Program-made: the position numbers and the translations under genes | Notes under the pieces: generated by a model | The model's database searches: none | The model's input: the letters and a program-made list of their open reading frames with translations, nothing else | What the model was told of the DNA's origin: nothing | Part shown: piece after piece, positions 26,953-37,100 of the stretch | Layout: every line of letters begins with the position of its first letter | How positions within the stretch are numbered: position 1 is the first letter of the stretch | DNA from: Brevibacillus sp. DP1.3A | GTDB lineage: Bacteria > Bacillota > Bacilli > Brevibacillales > Brevibacillaceae | Reading direction: 5' to 3' | NCBI RefSeq assembly: GCF_013284245.2 | Contig: NZ_CP085876.1 | Coordinates: 1,729,501-1,793,500 of the forward strand | DNA: 64,000 nucleotides

Positions 26953-28300
26953 TGATGAACCTGCCATCTGTCAGTCACTTGAATTTGCCTTGGAGGAAAA
27001 GTATCTCGTCAATACCTTCACTGACCCAGAAGCGGCGATGCCTTTCCTCCAGCAGGTAGAGATCGCTCTCGTCCTACTCGATTTAAAAATCGGGGCTCAT
27101 GACGGAACAGAAGTGCTCAAGGAAATCAAACGGCTGTCACCGGATACCGTAGTGATCATGATGACTGCCTTCGGAAGCATCTCTTCGTCCGTGGAAGCCA
27201 TGCGGCACGGTGCCTTCTACTATTTGACCAAACCCTTGATGATGGACGAGCTGGACATTTTGCTATCCAAAGCAGAAGAATTGTACCAGCTGCAAACGCG
27301 TGTCAAATGGCTAAGCGAAGAGCTGGATAAGCTGTCCGACAGCTACGGTCTAATCGGAAACAGCAAAGCCATGCAACAAATCCTTGATCTGATCGACAAG
27401 GTCAAAGACATTGACTCCAGTGTGTTAATCAACGGCGAAAGCGGAACAGGCAAGGAGCTGGTCGCCCGCGCGATCCACTACCAAGGACCACGCAGAAACA
27501 AGCGGTTTCAGGCAGTCAACTGCGCAGCTATTCCCGATAATTTGTTGGAATCCGAGCTGTTTGGATATGAAAAAGGGGCTTTTACCGGAGCTATGCAGAG
27601 CAAGCCTGGGCAGTTCGTGCTAGCTGATGGCGGCACGATCTTTCTCGATGAAATCGGGGAAATGGATATGTCCCTGCAAAGCAAGCTACTGCGGGTCATC
27701 CAGGAACGAACCGTGACCCCGCTGGGAGGCCTGGAAGAGAAATCAATCGACGTGCGGATCATCGCGGCGACCAATCGAGACCTTTGGAAGGAAGTCAAAG
27801 CAAACCGTTTTCGCGAGGACTTGTACTATCGGCTCAACGTCATCCCGATCCAGCTCGCTCCTCTGCGCGAACGAGAAGGGGACGTGCCGCTGCTCGTGCA
27901 TTCCTTTATCAAAAAAATTAGCGAACGAATGGGCAAGCCGATCGACGGTATCTCGCAGGAAGCGCTGCAAGTGATGGAAAGCTACGATTTTCCCGGCAAC
28001 ATCAGAGAGCTACAAAACATCGTAGAACGGGCGATTGCCTTGACGAGCTCATCCCTGATCGAAAAGCGAGATTTACCAAAGGAACTACAAGGGACGCAGC
28101 CTAAGCAGGTCACGAGCAAGCAAAAGCTGATCCCTGTCTATGTGGGGGATACGCTGGAGCAGATCGAAAAAAGGGTCATCCTGCACACCCTCGCCAATCA
28201 GGAAGGAAATCGCCGTAAAACAGCGCAAATGCTGGATATGGGCGAGCGAACCTTGCGGGATAAGCTGAAAAAATACCAAGATGAACAAGTAGAGGAATAG
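26930..28300 (+). CDS. NtrC-family sigma54-dependent response regulator
   Basis: A 456-residue activator with three domains. The receiver (about 1-120) has acidic pocket VIDDEP and phospho-acceptor Asp in LLDLKIG. The AAA+ domain (about 135-375) shows Walker A GESGTGKE, the sigma54-contacting GAFTGA loop, Walker B GGTIFLDEIGEM and the arginine-finger region NRFREDLYYRLNV. The C-terminal Fis-type HTH is RRKTAQMLDMGERTLRDKLKKY. It pairs with the overlapping kinase. A sigma54 promoter with an upstream inverted repeat directly follows the gene, so its target is very probably the adjacent transporter operon. Confidence 0.94.
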   Translation: MHHLLVIDDEPAICQSLEFALEEKYLVNTFTDPEAAMPFLQQVEIALVLLDLKIGAHDGTEVLKEIKRLSPDTVVIMMTAFGSISSSVEAMRHGAFYYLTKPLMMDELDILLSKAEELYQLQTRVKWLSEELDKLSDSYGLIGNSKAMQQILDLIDKVKDIDSSVLINGESGTGKELVARAIHYQGPRRNKRFQAVNCAAIPDNLLESELFGYEKGAFTGAMQSKPGQFVLADGGTIFLDEIGEMDMSLQSKLLRVIQERTVTPLGGLEEKSIDVRIIAATNRDLWKEVKANRFREDLYYRLNVIPIQLAPLREREGDVPLLVHSFIKKISERMGKPIDGISQEALQVMESYDFPGNIRELQNIVERAIALTSSSLIEKRDLPKELQGTQPKQVTSKQKLIPVYVGDTLEQIEKRVILHTLANQEGNRRKTAQMLDMGERTLRDKLKKYQDEQVEE

Positions 28301-28337
28301 ACGAGGCGGCAGAAATGGCCGGCGGCAATTTTCGCAG

Positions 28338-28362
28338 GGCGGCGGATTTTGCCGCCTTTTTT
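28338..28362 (+). terminator. Terminator of the two-component operon
   Basis: GGCGGC (28338-28343) pairs with GCCGCC (28351-28356) followed by TTTTTT. It isolates the regulatory genes from the transporter operon. Confidence 0.85.
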
Positions 28363-28388
28363 GTATTTACAAAAGACTCTCGTAACTC

Positions 28389-28434
28389 ATAGCAAACGAC
28401 CTGAGAATGGCGTTAGACAGCCCTCGTTTGCTAT
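28389..28434. promoter_or_regulatory. Inverted repeat, candidate enhancer (UAS) for the NtrC-family regulator
   Basis: ATAGCAAACGA (28389-28399) and its exact reverse complement TCGTTTGCTAT (28424-28434) are separated by 24 bases, with centres 35 bases apart. The repeat lies 31-76 bases upstream of the sigma54 promoter, where activator-binding sites are expected. Confidence 0.65.
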
Positions 28435-28464
28435 TGCTTCTACTTTTCCTCTTCGATTTCTCAC

Positions 28465-28481
28465 TTGGCACGATATTTGAA
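28465..28481 (+). promoter_or_regulatory. Sigma54 (SigL) -24/-12 promoter
   Basis: TTGGCACG-ATAT-TTGAA matches the consensus TTGGCACG-N4-TTGCA except for one base in the GC element, with the required spacing. It lies about 53 bases before the ATG of the solute-binding-protein gene. Confidence 0.85.
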
Positions 28482-28533
28482 TATAGATAATATTCGAAAT
28501 TACTAAAAATATATTTAATAGGGGGTCTACAAC

Positions 28534-29364
28534 ATGAAGGGATTTCGTAAGGGACTGTTCTCTCTGTGTGCACTGCTGGTCACCGGGGCTTTGATCGCTG
28601 GCTGTGGTGCCAAGCCTACAGAGCAGACAGCTGCGTCGGGCAATGGTAGTCAAGCTGCAGCACCAACAGATGAAGTGCTGCAAAAGATCAAAGACACCAA
28701 AACCTTGTTGGTAGGAACGGACGCTACTTTCCAGCCGTTCGAATACAAGAATGCACAGAACGAATATGAAGGCTTTGACATCGAACTTGTGAAAGCGATC
28801 GCATCTGAGCTGGGCGCGGAGAAAGTCGAATTCGTAGACACCGACTTCAAAGGCCTGATTCCAGGACTGCAAGGCAAGAAGTTCGATATGATCGTATCCG
28901 CGATGTACATCACGGATGAGCGCAAACAAACCATCGACTTCTCCCAGCCGTATTATCCAGGCGGTTTGACTATCATGGTGCAAAACGGAAATGACACGAT
29001 CAAAGGTGCTGATGATTTGAAAGGCAAAAAAGTAGCCGTCCAAATCGGTACCAAGTCTGCCAAATTCCTGAAAGAGAAATACCCAGAAGTAAAACTCGTG
29101 GAAGTCGAGAAAAACGTAGAAATGTTCCTCGAGCTGGAAAGCAATCGCGTAGACGCTGTTGTTACTGGAATGCCTGCTGCCAAGGTGTACGCAAAGCAGA
29201 GCCAAAAGGTAAAAGTTCTCGATGTTGAGCTGACGCAAGAATACTACGGTTACGGTGTACGCAAGGAAAACAAAGAATTTGTAGCTGCTCTCGACAAGGC
29301 ACTGAAAACCTTGAAAGAAAACGGCAAGCAGGAAGAAATCGTTAAAAAATGGTTTGGTGAATAA
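28534..29364 (+). CDS. Polar amino-acid ABC transporter, solute-binding lipoprotein
   Basis: A 276-residue SBP_bac_3 lipoprotein. The signal peptide ends in a lipobox (ALIAGCGAK), and the mature domain has LLVGTDATFQPFEYKN, GFDIELVKAIASELG and MIVSAMYITDERKQTIDFSQPY, all typical of amino-acid-binding proteins. It is first in a three-gene operon behind the sigma54 promoter, with AGGGGG upstream of ATG 28534. Its fold is the same as the sensor domain of the upstream kinase. The exact amino acid is unknown. Confidence 0.93.
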   Translation: MKGFRKGLFSLCALLVTGALIAGCGAKPTEQTAASGNGSQAAAPTDEVLQKIKDTKTLLVGTDATFQPFEYKNAQNEYEGFDIELVKAIASELGAEKVEFVDTDFKGLIPGLQGKKFDMIVSAMYITDERKQTIDFSQPYYPGGLTIMVQNGNDTIKGADDLKGKKVAVQIGTKSAKFLKEKYPEVKLVEVEKNVEMFLELESNRVDAVVTGMPAAKVYAKQSQKVKVLDVELTQEYYGYGVRKENKEFVAALDKALKTLKENGKQEEIVKKWFGE

Positions 29365-29384
29365 CAACATCAGGAGGTGCACCA

Positions 29385-30059
29385 ATGGCGCTTGATTTTA
29401 TGGTAATTTTTGAAGACAACAATTTATATGCGCTTCTGGAAGGGCTATGGGTTACGGTTTCGATGACTTTCATGGCACTGATTCTAAGTGCGGTTCTGGG
29501 TCTGATCATTGGTCTCGGAAGGATGTCCAAGCAAAAATGGATATCTATACTCTGCTCCTTTTATCTGGCATGGTTTCGCGGAACTCCGCTGTTGGTGCAG
29601 CTCATGATTCTCTACTATGGCTTGGCGATCGGCTTGCAAGTGGATTTGAGTGCATCTGTAGCCGGGGTGCTGGGACTCGGGATGTACAGCGCCGCTTACG
29701 TATCGGAAATCGTGCGCGGAGCGATTCAATCGATTGATAAAGGACAAATGGAAGCAGGACGCTCTCTCGGGATGAGTCATTTCCACACCATGGTGAAGGT
29801 TATTTTGCCGCAAGCTGTACGCCGCATGCTGCCGCCGCTGTGCAATGAATTCATCGCGTTGACCAAGAACTCTTCGCTTCTGTCCGTCATTACGGTGTCT
29901 GAATTGATGCGCGCAGGCAATCTGATCGTATCGAACAATTTCCGTTACTTTGAGATCTACATCGGCATCGCTCTTCTGTACTTCCTCGTCAACTACTCCA
30001 TCTCGGTCGGCATCGGCCGTCTGGAACGCAAATTGAGTGTAGAGGGGGCGCGTGCCTGA
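29385..30059 (+). CDS. Polar amino-acid ABC transporter permease
   Basis: A 224-residue HisM/GlnP-type permease with about five hydrophobic segments. The coupling-helix EAA motif is [22 protein letters not shown] (around 125-145). AGGAGG precedes ATG 29385 by 7 bases, and the stop overlaps the ATPase start (ATGA). Confidence 0.93.
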   Translation: MALDFMVIFEDNNLYALLEGLWVTVSMTFMALILSAVLGLIIGLGRMSKQKWISILCSFYLAWFRGTPLLVQLMILYYGLAIGLQVDLSASVAGVLGLGMYSAAYVSEIVRGAIQSIDKGQMEAGRSLGMSHFHTMVKVILPQAVRRMLPPLCNEFIALTKNSSLLSVITVSELMRAGNLIVSNNFRYFEIYIGIALLYFLVNYSISVGIGRLERKLSVEGARA

Positions 30060-30817
30060 TGATATCCGTCAAACGAATCCACAAATCGTATGGAAGCCTG
30101 CATGTCCTAAAAGATGTGAGCCTCAATGTTAGTCAAGGCGAAGTCGTGGTAATGATCGGGCCAAGCGGTTCTGGAAAAAGCACGTTGCTGCGCTGCATGA
30201 ATTACCTGGAGCAGATTCAAGAAGGCTCGATTGAGATCGAAGGAAAGCCGATCGGATTGATTCAAAAGGACGGAAAGCTCGTGGAAATGCCCCAGAAAGA
30301 GCTGGACAAGGTTCGCGCTGAGGTAGGTATGGTGTTTCAAAACTTCAATTTGTTCCCTCATGTGAACGTGCTTGAGAACGTCATGATGGCCCCGATGACT
30401 GTGAAAAAAACAAAGCGGGAGGAAATCGAGAAACAGGCACGCGAGCTGCTGCGCAAGGTCGGACTTGCTGAAAAGGCAGATATGTATCCGGACCAATTGT
30501 CAGGCGGACAAAAACAGCGTGTGGCCATCGCTCGCGCCTTGGCAATGAAGCCGAAAGTAATGCTGTTTGACGAGCCTACCTCAGCCCTCGATCCTGAATT
30601 GGTAGGGGAAGTGCTGGCCGTCATGAAACAGCTGGCTGCAGAAGGGATGACCATGGTGGTCGTCACTCACGAGATGAGCTTTGCCCGAGAGGTAGCTGAT
30701 CGCGTAGTCGTGATGGACGGCGGTACGTTGATTGAAGACGGGCCACCGGAGAAGATCTTCTCCTCACCTGACCAACCTCGAACACAGGCATTCCTGAGCA
30801 AGGTCTTATCGCACTAG
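30059..30817 (+). CDS. Polar amino-acid ABC transporter ATPase
   Basis: A 252-residue ABC ATPase: Walker [10 protein letters not shown] (about 35), Q-loop [10 protein letters not shown], signature [15 protein letters not shown], Walker [14 protein letters not shown] and H-loop VVTHEM. The insert around [17 protein letters not shown] is characteristic of the GlnQ/HisP class. It completes the importer with the two genes upstream. Confidence 0.95.
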   Translation: MISVKRIHKSYGSLHVLKDVSLNVSQGEVVVMIGPSGSGKSTLLRCMNYLEQIQEGSIEIEGKPIGLIQKDGKLVEMPQKELDKVRAEVGMVFQNFNLFPHVNVLENVMMAPMTVKKTKREEIEKQARELLRKVGLAEKADMYPDQLSGGQKQRVAIARALAMKPKVMLFDEPTSALDPELVGEVLAVMKQLAAEGMTMVVVTHEMSFAREVADRVVVMDGGTLIEDGPPEKIFSSPDQPRTQAFLSKVLSH

Positions 30818-30835
30818 ACAAAAGGAGGACTCTAC

Positions 30836-31189
30836 ATGCTTTCGTAATTGACCCAACCTCCATTCCGGTTTACCCAGGGAAAAGGATACCCCTATGTCAC
30901 CCGTTTGTTTGAATGGGTCGAGCAGACCTTTCAACCGGGCGAAGCCTATGATTTTGCGGTCATTGGAGTACCTCTCTCGAAAAGCTCCATCAGCTTTTCC
31001 GGAGCGCATGCCCACCCGCTGCTATTCCGGCAGCTGCATAGCTCATTTACCACCTACAATGATGAGGATATCGATCTATCCAGCACGCGTGCTGTCGATC
31101 TTGGCGATGTCGCCATGCATGTTACTCACATTGCCTGCTGCCAGAAAAACATCGAATCCGCTCTCGAGGAAATCACCAACGCCTGGTAA
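30836..31189 (+). pseudogene. Truncated ureohydrolase (arginase/formimidoylglutamase family) gene
   Basis: A good site (AAAGGAGG) precedes ATG 30836, but codon 4 is TAA. The frame then encodes the N-terminal third of a ureohydrolase: YDFAVIGVPLSKSSISFSGA, FTTYNDEDIDLSSTRAVDLG. About 200 residues carrying the Mn-binding DxHxD motifs are missing, and the gene ends in a hairpin 13 bases after the last family-like residues. It is therefore broken at both ends. Its place behind the transporter suggests the original operon imported and degraded a guanidino or formimino amino acid. Confidence 0.75.
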
Positions 31190-31206
31190 CACGGGCGTTG
31201 GTGATT
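31171..31206 (+). terminator. Strong hairpin at the truncated ureohydrolase end
   Basis: AATCACCAACGCC (31171-31183) pairs perfectly with GGCGTTGGTGATT (31194-31206), a 13-bp stem. Only a short T-containing tail follows. It probably terminates the ABC transporter operon. Confidence 0.75.
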
Positions 31207-31305
31207 TGTGCGAGGGGGAAGTGTTGTGTGATAACATGGGAAATATTGCTGAGTCATTCTGTAGAGAAAAAATTACATTGGCGTATTTGGGAAGGGGAGA
31301 AGGAA

Positions 31306-32181
31306 ATGTCCACGATCGAACAGATTACCGAGCATATCTTGATTATGCATGCAAGTCATGACACGGATCGCCCCATCCTAGCAGCCATTACGGGGGCAAG
31401 AAAAACCCTCTTGATTGATGCTGGAAATTCACCGGCGCATGCCGCGTTGTTTCGTCAGGAGTTGCAAAGGCTAGGCGTTCGTCTTCCAGATCTGCTCATA
31501 CTGACTCATTGGCACTGGGATCATACATTCGGAATGTCAGCATGGGATCTACCTACTATCGCGCAGGCAAAAACCGCACATTCATTGAGCAAACTGATGG
31601 GGCTGGAATGGTCGGATGAAGTCATGGAACAGCTCTGTAAGGAGAAGATCATCAATGCCAGCACGATGGCGAACATCAAAAAAGAGTACGGAATGAACCG
31701 GGACTTGATCCGAATAGTCGAGCCGGATATCCTATTCGATGAATCGATCACGATCGACCTTGGTGGCGTGACATGTCAGGTGAACCTTGTCGGAGGAGAT
31801 CATTCGGAAGATTCGTGCTATGTGTACGTAAAAGAGGATCAAACGCTGTTCCTGGGAGATGCCTTGGGTCCCTCTGTCTATGGCGGGCCGCGCAGTTATA
31901 CAGCCTCCCGTTTTCTGCGCGTGTTGAAGCAAGCGTACCAGTCTGAAGCAATCCTTTTCGTGGAATCGCACGGCCGGCCATTGGATCGAGCTGCCTTTCA
32001 AAAAGAGCTCAGTGATTGGGAGAAGCTAGCTCTGCTCACAGAGCAATACGGGCAAAACAGAGAACGGATCGTAAGCGAGATGTGTACCTTCCTCCAGGTG
32101 TCAGAGCTTCCTCGTGAATTTTCAGAAGCTCTCGAATGGTTCATGGTCGGGGCTGCCTACCAAGGATCCGATACCTACTAA
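31306..32181 (+). CDS. MBL-fold metallo-hydrolase
   Basis: A 291-residue metallo-beta-lactamase-fold enzyme. The metal motif is LILTHWHWDHTFGM (HxHxDH, about 65), with a further ligand in VGGDHSEDSCYVY and the third in FLGDALGPS. ATG 31306 has GGAGAAGG immediately upstream; the in-frame upstream extension to about 31198 overlaps the hairpin and is unlikely. No subfamily-specific motif identifies the substrate. Confidence 0.85.
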   Translation: MSTIEQITEHILIMHASHDTDRPILAAITGARKTLLIDAGNSPAHAALFRQELQRLGVRLPDLLILTHWHWDHTFGMSAWDLPTIAQAKTAHSLSKLMGLEWSDEVMEQLCKEKIINASTMANIKKEYGMNRDLIRIVEPDILFDESITIDLGGVTCQVNLVGGDHSEDSCYVYVKEDQTLFLGDALGPSVYGGPRSYTASRFLRVLKQAYQSEAILFVESHGRPLDRAAFQKELSDWEKLALLTEQYGQNRERIVSEMCTFLQVSELPREFSEALEWFMVGAAYQGSDTY

Positions 32182-32190
32182 AACCCCTAC

Positions 32191-32238
32191 AACCGCAACT
32201 TCACGGCGAAGATCGACACCGTGAAGCTGCGGTTTTTT
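32191..32238 (+). terminator. Terminator of the MBL-fold gene
   Basis: ACCGC-AA-CTTCACGG pairs with CCGTGAAG-CT-GCGGT, followed by TTTTT. Confidence 0.88.
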
Positions 32239-32336
32239 GCATAGCCGAATACGTGCAATGTCCTGACGGTATTCGAAACTAAGGGGGTAAAGCTAATCCA
32301 AAATAAAAATTCTATTTATGCTAGCGTAGGGGTAAA

Positions 32337-32474
32337 TTGATAGTAAGGTATATTATTAGCAATATTGTACAAACTGATAATAGATACGGAATTGCAGATG
32401 TGTTTCCTATAACCAACGGCTGGTTAAGCCATACACAAGTAGTTAGGCCATTTGATTTCGTTCGTGACCCGTAA
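32337..32474 (+). CDS. Possible 45-residue small protein
   Basis: TTG 32337 with GGGG upstream opens a frame encoding RYIISNIVQTDNRYGIADVF and ending VRPFDFVRDP just at a terminator hairpin. The hairpin position supports a real transcript, but the start is weak and no family is recognised. It may equally be the last piece of a decayed gene. Confidence 0.3.
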   Translation: MIVRYIISNIVQTDNRYGIADVFPITNGWLSHTQVVRPFDFVRDP

Positions 32475-32500
32475 ATCTTATTGAATTATGGGTTTTTTCA
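32467..32500 (+). terminator. Rho-independent terminator
   Basis: ACCCGTAA pairs with TTATGGGT (one G-U pair) and is followed by TTTTTT. The following 32501-32817 is AT-rich; beyond presumed promoter sequence for ypsA I see nothing in it. Confidence 0.75.
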
Positions 32501-32817
32501 TGCTCAAATTTGTAGCTGGTTTCCATACTCCAAGTTGCTGCAAAGTCGTTTGTAAAGAAGGAGCAAACACAGAGTCTCATTTTCATTTCGCGACATATCA
32601 AAATAGTTGATGTAACAAACCAGGACAAGATATCTTTCTTGAGAGCATTGTGGGGCACCGTGGGTAGTGGAAAGAGAAACGAATCATCCGATTTATCCTG
32701 AGTCATTCAAATTTGTGATAATATAAGAAAAATATAAGACGTAATACTAATGACTAGACAGCAAGTGAAAAGAAATCTATTTTCTGCTAGAGCTTCTTTT
32801 AAACTAGAGGTGGCATC

Positions 32818-33378
32818 ATGTTAAAACGTTTATTTGTTTCAGGATACAAGGCTCACGAACTTGGCATTTTCAATGAAAAAAATCCGGGGTTAGCCATTAT
32901 TAAGAAAGCACTGAAGCGGGAACTCGTAAGATTCCTTGAGGAAGAATTGGAATGGGTCATCGTATCAGGTCAACTCGGGGTAGAAATGTGGGCAGCCGAA
33001 ATTGTTCTGGAATTGAAAAAGGAGTATCCACACCTAAAACTGGCGATTATTACTCCGTTTTTGAATCAAGAGGAAAAGTGGAAAGAAGAGACCCAGGATT
33101 ACTACCGAAATATTGTGATGCAAGCCGACTATATCAATAGTGTCTATCAAACACCTTACCAGGGAGTTTGGCAGCTTGGAGAGAAAGACAAATTCTTGTT
33201 ATCCAATTCAGACGGTATCTTGTTAGTTTACGATGAAGAAAACGAAGGCTCACCGAAATTTCTAAGTAAGCTCGCCGCAAAAAAAACGGATATGGGCGAT
33301 TATCAGTTATTTCGAATTAACGCATATGACTTACAGACCATTGCAGAGGAACAGCAGCAAGAATTATACAATGACTAG
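32818..33378 (+). CDS. ypsA: YpsA family protein (DUF1273, SLOG superfamily)
   Basis: A 186-residue DUF1273 protein with the family opening FVSGYKAHELGIF, the conserved VSGQLGVEMWAAEIV nucleotide-type binding loop, and SDGILLVYDEENEGSPKF. B. subtilis YpsA affects cell division and the oxidative-stress response; its SLOG fold suggests binding of a nucleotide-derived ligand. AGAGGTGG lies upstream of ATG 32818. It is monocistronic. Confidence 0.9.
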   Translation: MLKRLFVSGYKAHELGIFNEKNPGLAIIKKALKRELVRFLEEELEWVIVSGQLGVEMWAAEIVLELKKEYPHLKLAIITPFLNQEEKWKEETQDYYRNIVMQADYINSVYQTPYQGVWQLGEKDKFLLSNSDGILLVYDEENEGSPKFLSKLAAKKTDMGDYQLFRINAYDLQTIAEEQQQELYND

Positions 33379-33475
33379 TTTTAAACAAAGAAGCTAGCTA
33401 TGAAAAGCTGGTTTTTATTCTTGGATGGTCGCTCCCGTTTGTCAAACAATCATATTTATGCCACAACCTATCAAC

Positions 33476-33509
33476 AAAAGGGGACCTGTCGGGGTCCCTT
33501 TTGTTATTC
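33476..33509. terminator. Bidirectional-type terminator downstream of ypsA
   Basis: CAAAAGGG-(G)-ACC pairs with GGTCCCTTTTG, followed by TTATT. A weaker hairpin with a T-run at about 33393-33420 lies closer to ypsA. Confidence 0.8.
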
Positions 33510-34116
33510 CAGATAGATGCCAGAAAGCCAAATTATCCGCTGTCAACCACTTGGAATTCCTACTTATTTTTCCTCGATCAATTACATAAGACAAGTCACT
33601 TCTACTCAAATTTCTTTGCTCAAATGCTGACCAATGTGTTCATATTACACGTTCAAAGATTAATTGCAATTAAGTTATGAAGAGTATTGTTTTTATTAAG
33701 TTATAGACTAAATACCTAATTGTTCAATACGGAAAATATGCCATTATTCCCATTCGTGATATTAGCAAGTAATGATATCATGTTTACTCATAATAAAATA
33801 TGGAAAGTGAGGCAGTAATTGTGAAGAGAATCGCATTTGGTTAACAACAATAGTGAATCCTGTGTTTTTAGGCATTAGTCAGTGCTGCTCAATTCGGGTA
33901 GACAGTAGATTCAGTTGTAACAAAAGGCCTAACAAATTGATTTGGTAAGAGGGTACATTACAGCGAAGTTACATATTCGAGTAGGTGAATTTGAATATTG
34001 ATCGTGGAGCTATCATTGTTTCAGTTTGGGTTTATAAAATTTCGAAGTATTTTACTGAAATAGTGACTCTTTCTACTAAGCGCTGTAGTAGAAACCTAAC
34101 CAATGAGGAGAGCAAA
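33510..34116 (+). other. AT-rich intergenic region before the toxin gene
   Basis: No complete gene. A possible fossil of a tiny secreted protein starts at GTG 33822 (VKRIAFG, stop), with a signal-peptide-like continuation in the next frame (LTTIVNPVFLGIS). The rest is presumably promoter sequence for the large toxin gene. Confidence 0.4.
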
Positions 34117-37100
34117 GTGAACATTAACATGAAAAGATATTTGTCCGTGCTTCTAGTGCTGAGTGTGCTATTGAATATGGTAGTACCCCTTTCATATGCA
34201 TCTACGAATCTAGATAATCAAATGAACACAGCGGAAACAAATGAAAATACATCTTCAGAAGGTGTAACGAGTACAACAGAAATAGAAGGCGAAGGATCTA
34301 TAGATAGTAAGTTACCCTTAGGCGAGGGAAAGCAAGAAAACGAGGAAGAATTAGAAGCAGGAAACGAAATAGTAGAGTTATCGATCCTTCCAGATGGAAT
34401 TCAAATGGGAGTAGATGAATCTGTTGCATTACTTGTTAAGGCAATGTGGACAAATAAGGTTGTTGAAGATGTAACCCAATCTGTCACGTGGGAAATCGAG
34501 AACGAAGAATTGATTCGTATCGAAGAAGGCAAGGTCATTGCTCAAGCTCTGGGCAAAACCACGCTCACTGCTACTTACAAAGACAAAGTGACGAAAGTGA
34601 ATGTTGAAGTGGTAGATGCTTCTTCAGAAGAGCCTGCTGTAGATGAATTAACCGATGAATCACAAACCGACGAAATAGAAGAGGAAATCCCCAAGCTGAT
34701 GAGCCGAGTTGCGGGGGAAACATTCGAGCTAACCATTTCCGAAGGTGAGACTTATGTTTTTGAAAATAGTAATCCTAAATCAAGTTCTTCGTTGAAGGCC
34801 GATACTTCGAGAAGTGATGGTAGGACGTATGACTTTGCTGCGTACAATGCAGAGGGACAGGGCGTTGCTCATGACCTAGACTCCATCGCTACTTCGAGGT
34901 CGATCCCGCTAAATGGAAGGCTTGTTGTTACGGTTACTGGATTTCCTGTAACTTTTACGGGAGATGTAGAAAAGACAACCTATTATTCTGCATCAGAACC
35001 CGCTTTATTTAAAAAAACGTTGAGCAAAGATGAAACGTTTATTGCAGTAAATACAAGCTCACAAAGTGAGTCCATTCAATACACTGGTGCTACGAAAAAG
35101 AAATTCAGTTACCATATATTCAACAGTGATGGTTCGGTCTACAAACAGGCTGTCGATACGTCGACAGTTTCCTATTCCGTTCCAGCAGGTGGAAAGTTTG
35201 TAGCCACTTCGACATCTGATGATCCTGTAACATTTGGTGGTTATTATGACATCTTCAAAGAAGAGGATACCTCCGATGGAACTGTCATCAGTCACAAACT
35301 GAATCAAGGCGAGTCCTATCGTTTTGTCAATAATAGTGAAAAGACATTAAGGTTAGATACCGATGCTGCGTATTCGACAGATACGAGATTTGATTTTGCT
35401 ATTTACAAAAGCGATGGCACAGTACATTCCCAGGCTGCTAATTCATATGCAAGATCGAACGCTGTCTCCGCGGGTGGAGAGATAGTCGTAACGGTTAAGT
35501 CTAGTACGCCGATCACGTTCCAAGTATATGATCCTATCTTTGTCGGAACCCCAAGTGTTGATCCTGCTCTTTGGGAAAGAACTGTTGCCAAAAATGAAAC
35601 AGTCAGTGTGAGAAATACAAGCTCATTCGACCTTAAAGCTCTAACAGATGCTGGCCCAAATAAAGTATTTACTTACCAAGTTACAAGTCGTGATGGGTCT
35701 ATCGTGAGCCAACAGGACAATTCCTCCTTAAGAAGCATACCTGTTCCAGCTGGTGCGACGTTGACTGCAACAGTAACCAAAGATAATCCGGTAACATTTC
35801 ACGGATATTTTGATCATTTTAAAGAAGAACAGGTAGAAGATCTTCTATTCAAACAAGAAGTCAAACAAGGCGAATCTTATATCTTTACGAATGTTAGTGG
35901 AAAGATTCAAGAGATTGAAACAGATGCTTCTTCTTCAAATGGAAAACGATTTGAATACACCGTTTATAATAGCGACGGCACTGGCAATTCGTATGCCCTG
36001 GATACAACTTTGAGATCGAAGTATATTCCAGTCGGTGGAAAAATGGTCGTTACGGTCACGTCTTCCATACCTGTGACCTTCCAAGGATTTGAGAAAGGTG
36101 TAAAAAGAAGCCCCAGCGCAAATCCTGCACTATTTAAGCGCCAAGTGTTTAATGGTGAGACGGCAAGCTTTTTAAACACGAGCACGAAAGAATTGAAGAT
36201 TGAAACGAATGCGTCAAGTAGGAATAAATACAGTTATCAGATTGCCTCAAATACTGGTTCTGTCGTCAAACAGCAAAACGATGCAACTGCGACAAGCTTG
36301 GAGATACCAGCAGGTGGAAAGCTGACGGTTACCATTCCCTCCGATCAGAGCGTTACCTTTTATGGATATTATGACTTCTTTAAAGAAGATGGTTCTAGTT
36401 CGATACGATTTAAATTACAGCTGAACCAAGGCGAGTCTTATGTATTCACAAACACGAGTACGGACAAATACCAGTATATAGATACAGATGCTTATTCCTC
36501 TCAGGATAAGAAATACGATTATACCTTGTACTATCAAGGACTTCCAACACGTCAGTCTGCAAGTGATAATGGAAGACAAATTTCAATGCCTCCGGGCAGT
36601 AGAGTAGTGGTCACCGTCATATCTTTAAAACCTGTGACATTCGAAGGTTTTAAAGATGGATTGGAAGCAAGAGTGAGTCCTACCCCTGCTCTTTTCAAAC
36701 GAACAGCGGTAAAAAACGAAACAATTGGGATTCGGAATACAAGTCAAGATACCGTACAAGTTCTAACAGATGCAACCTACAACAAAAATCAATTTACCTA
36801 TCAAGTAATGAAGAGTGACGGTTCTATTGCTATGGAGGCCAACGACACTTCCCAGCTCCAAGTATCCGTGCCTCCAGGGGGTAAGCTGACAGCAACAGTG
36901 ACCACTGACCTGCCGGTTACGTTCGCAGGTTACTATGACATCTTAAAAGAAGAGTCAGCGGTTTCTTTAACATTTAACCAACAAGTACAACAAGGTCAAT
37001 CTTATGTTTTTGTAAACAAAAGTGATGTAACACGAGAAATAAAGACGAATGTTACATATGAGTCTGGGAATAAATTTGATTATGCCATGTACGAAGTAGA

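Noticed and set aside
28387-29385. Minus-strand open frame of 332 codons opposite the solute-binding protein gene
   Set aside because: The plus strand encodes a clear lipoprotein with sigma54 promoter; the minus frame has no family features and would run through the promoter.
32443-32706. Minus-strand open frame of 87 codons in the gap before ypsA
   Set aside because: No ribosome site and no recognisable protein pattern; it crosses a plus-strand terminator.
33985-34116. 44-codon N-terminal extension of the toxin gene from ATG 33985
   Set aside because: It has no ribosome site and would put a non-secretory sequence before an obvious signal peptide, while GTG 34117 has GAGGAG in place.
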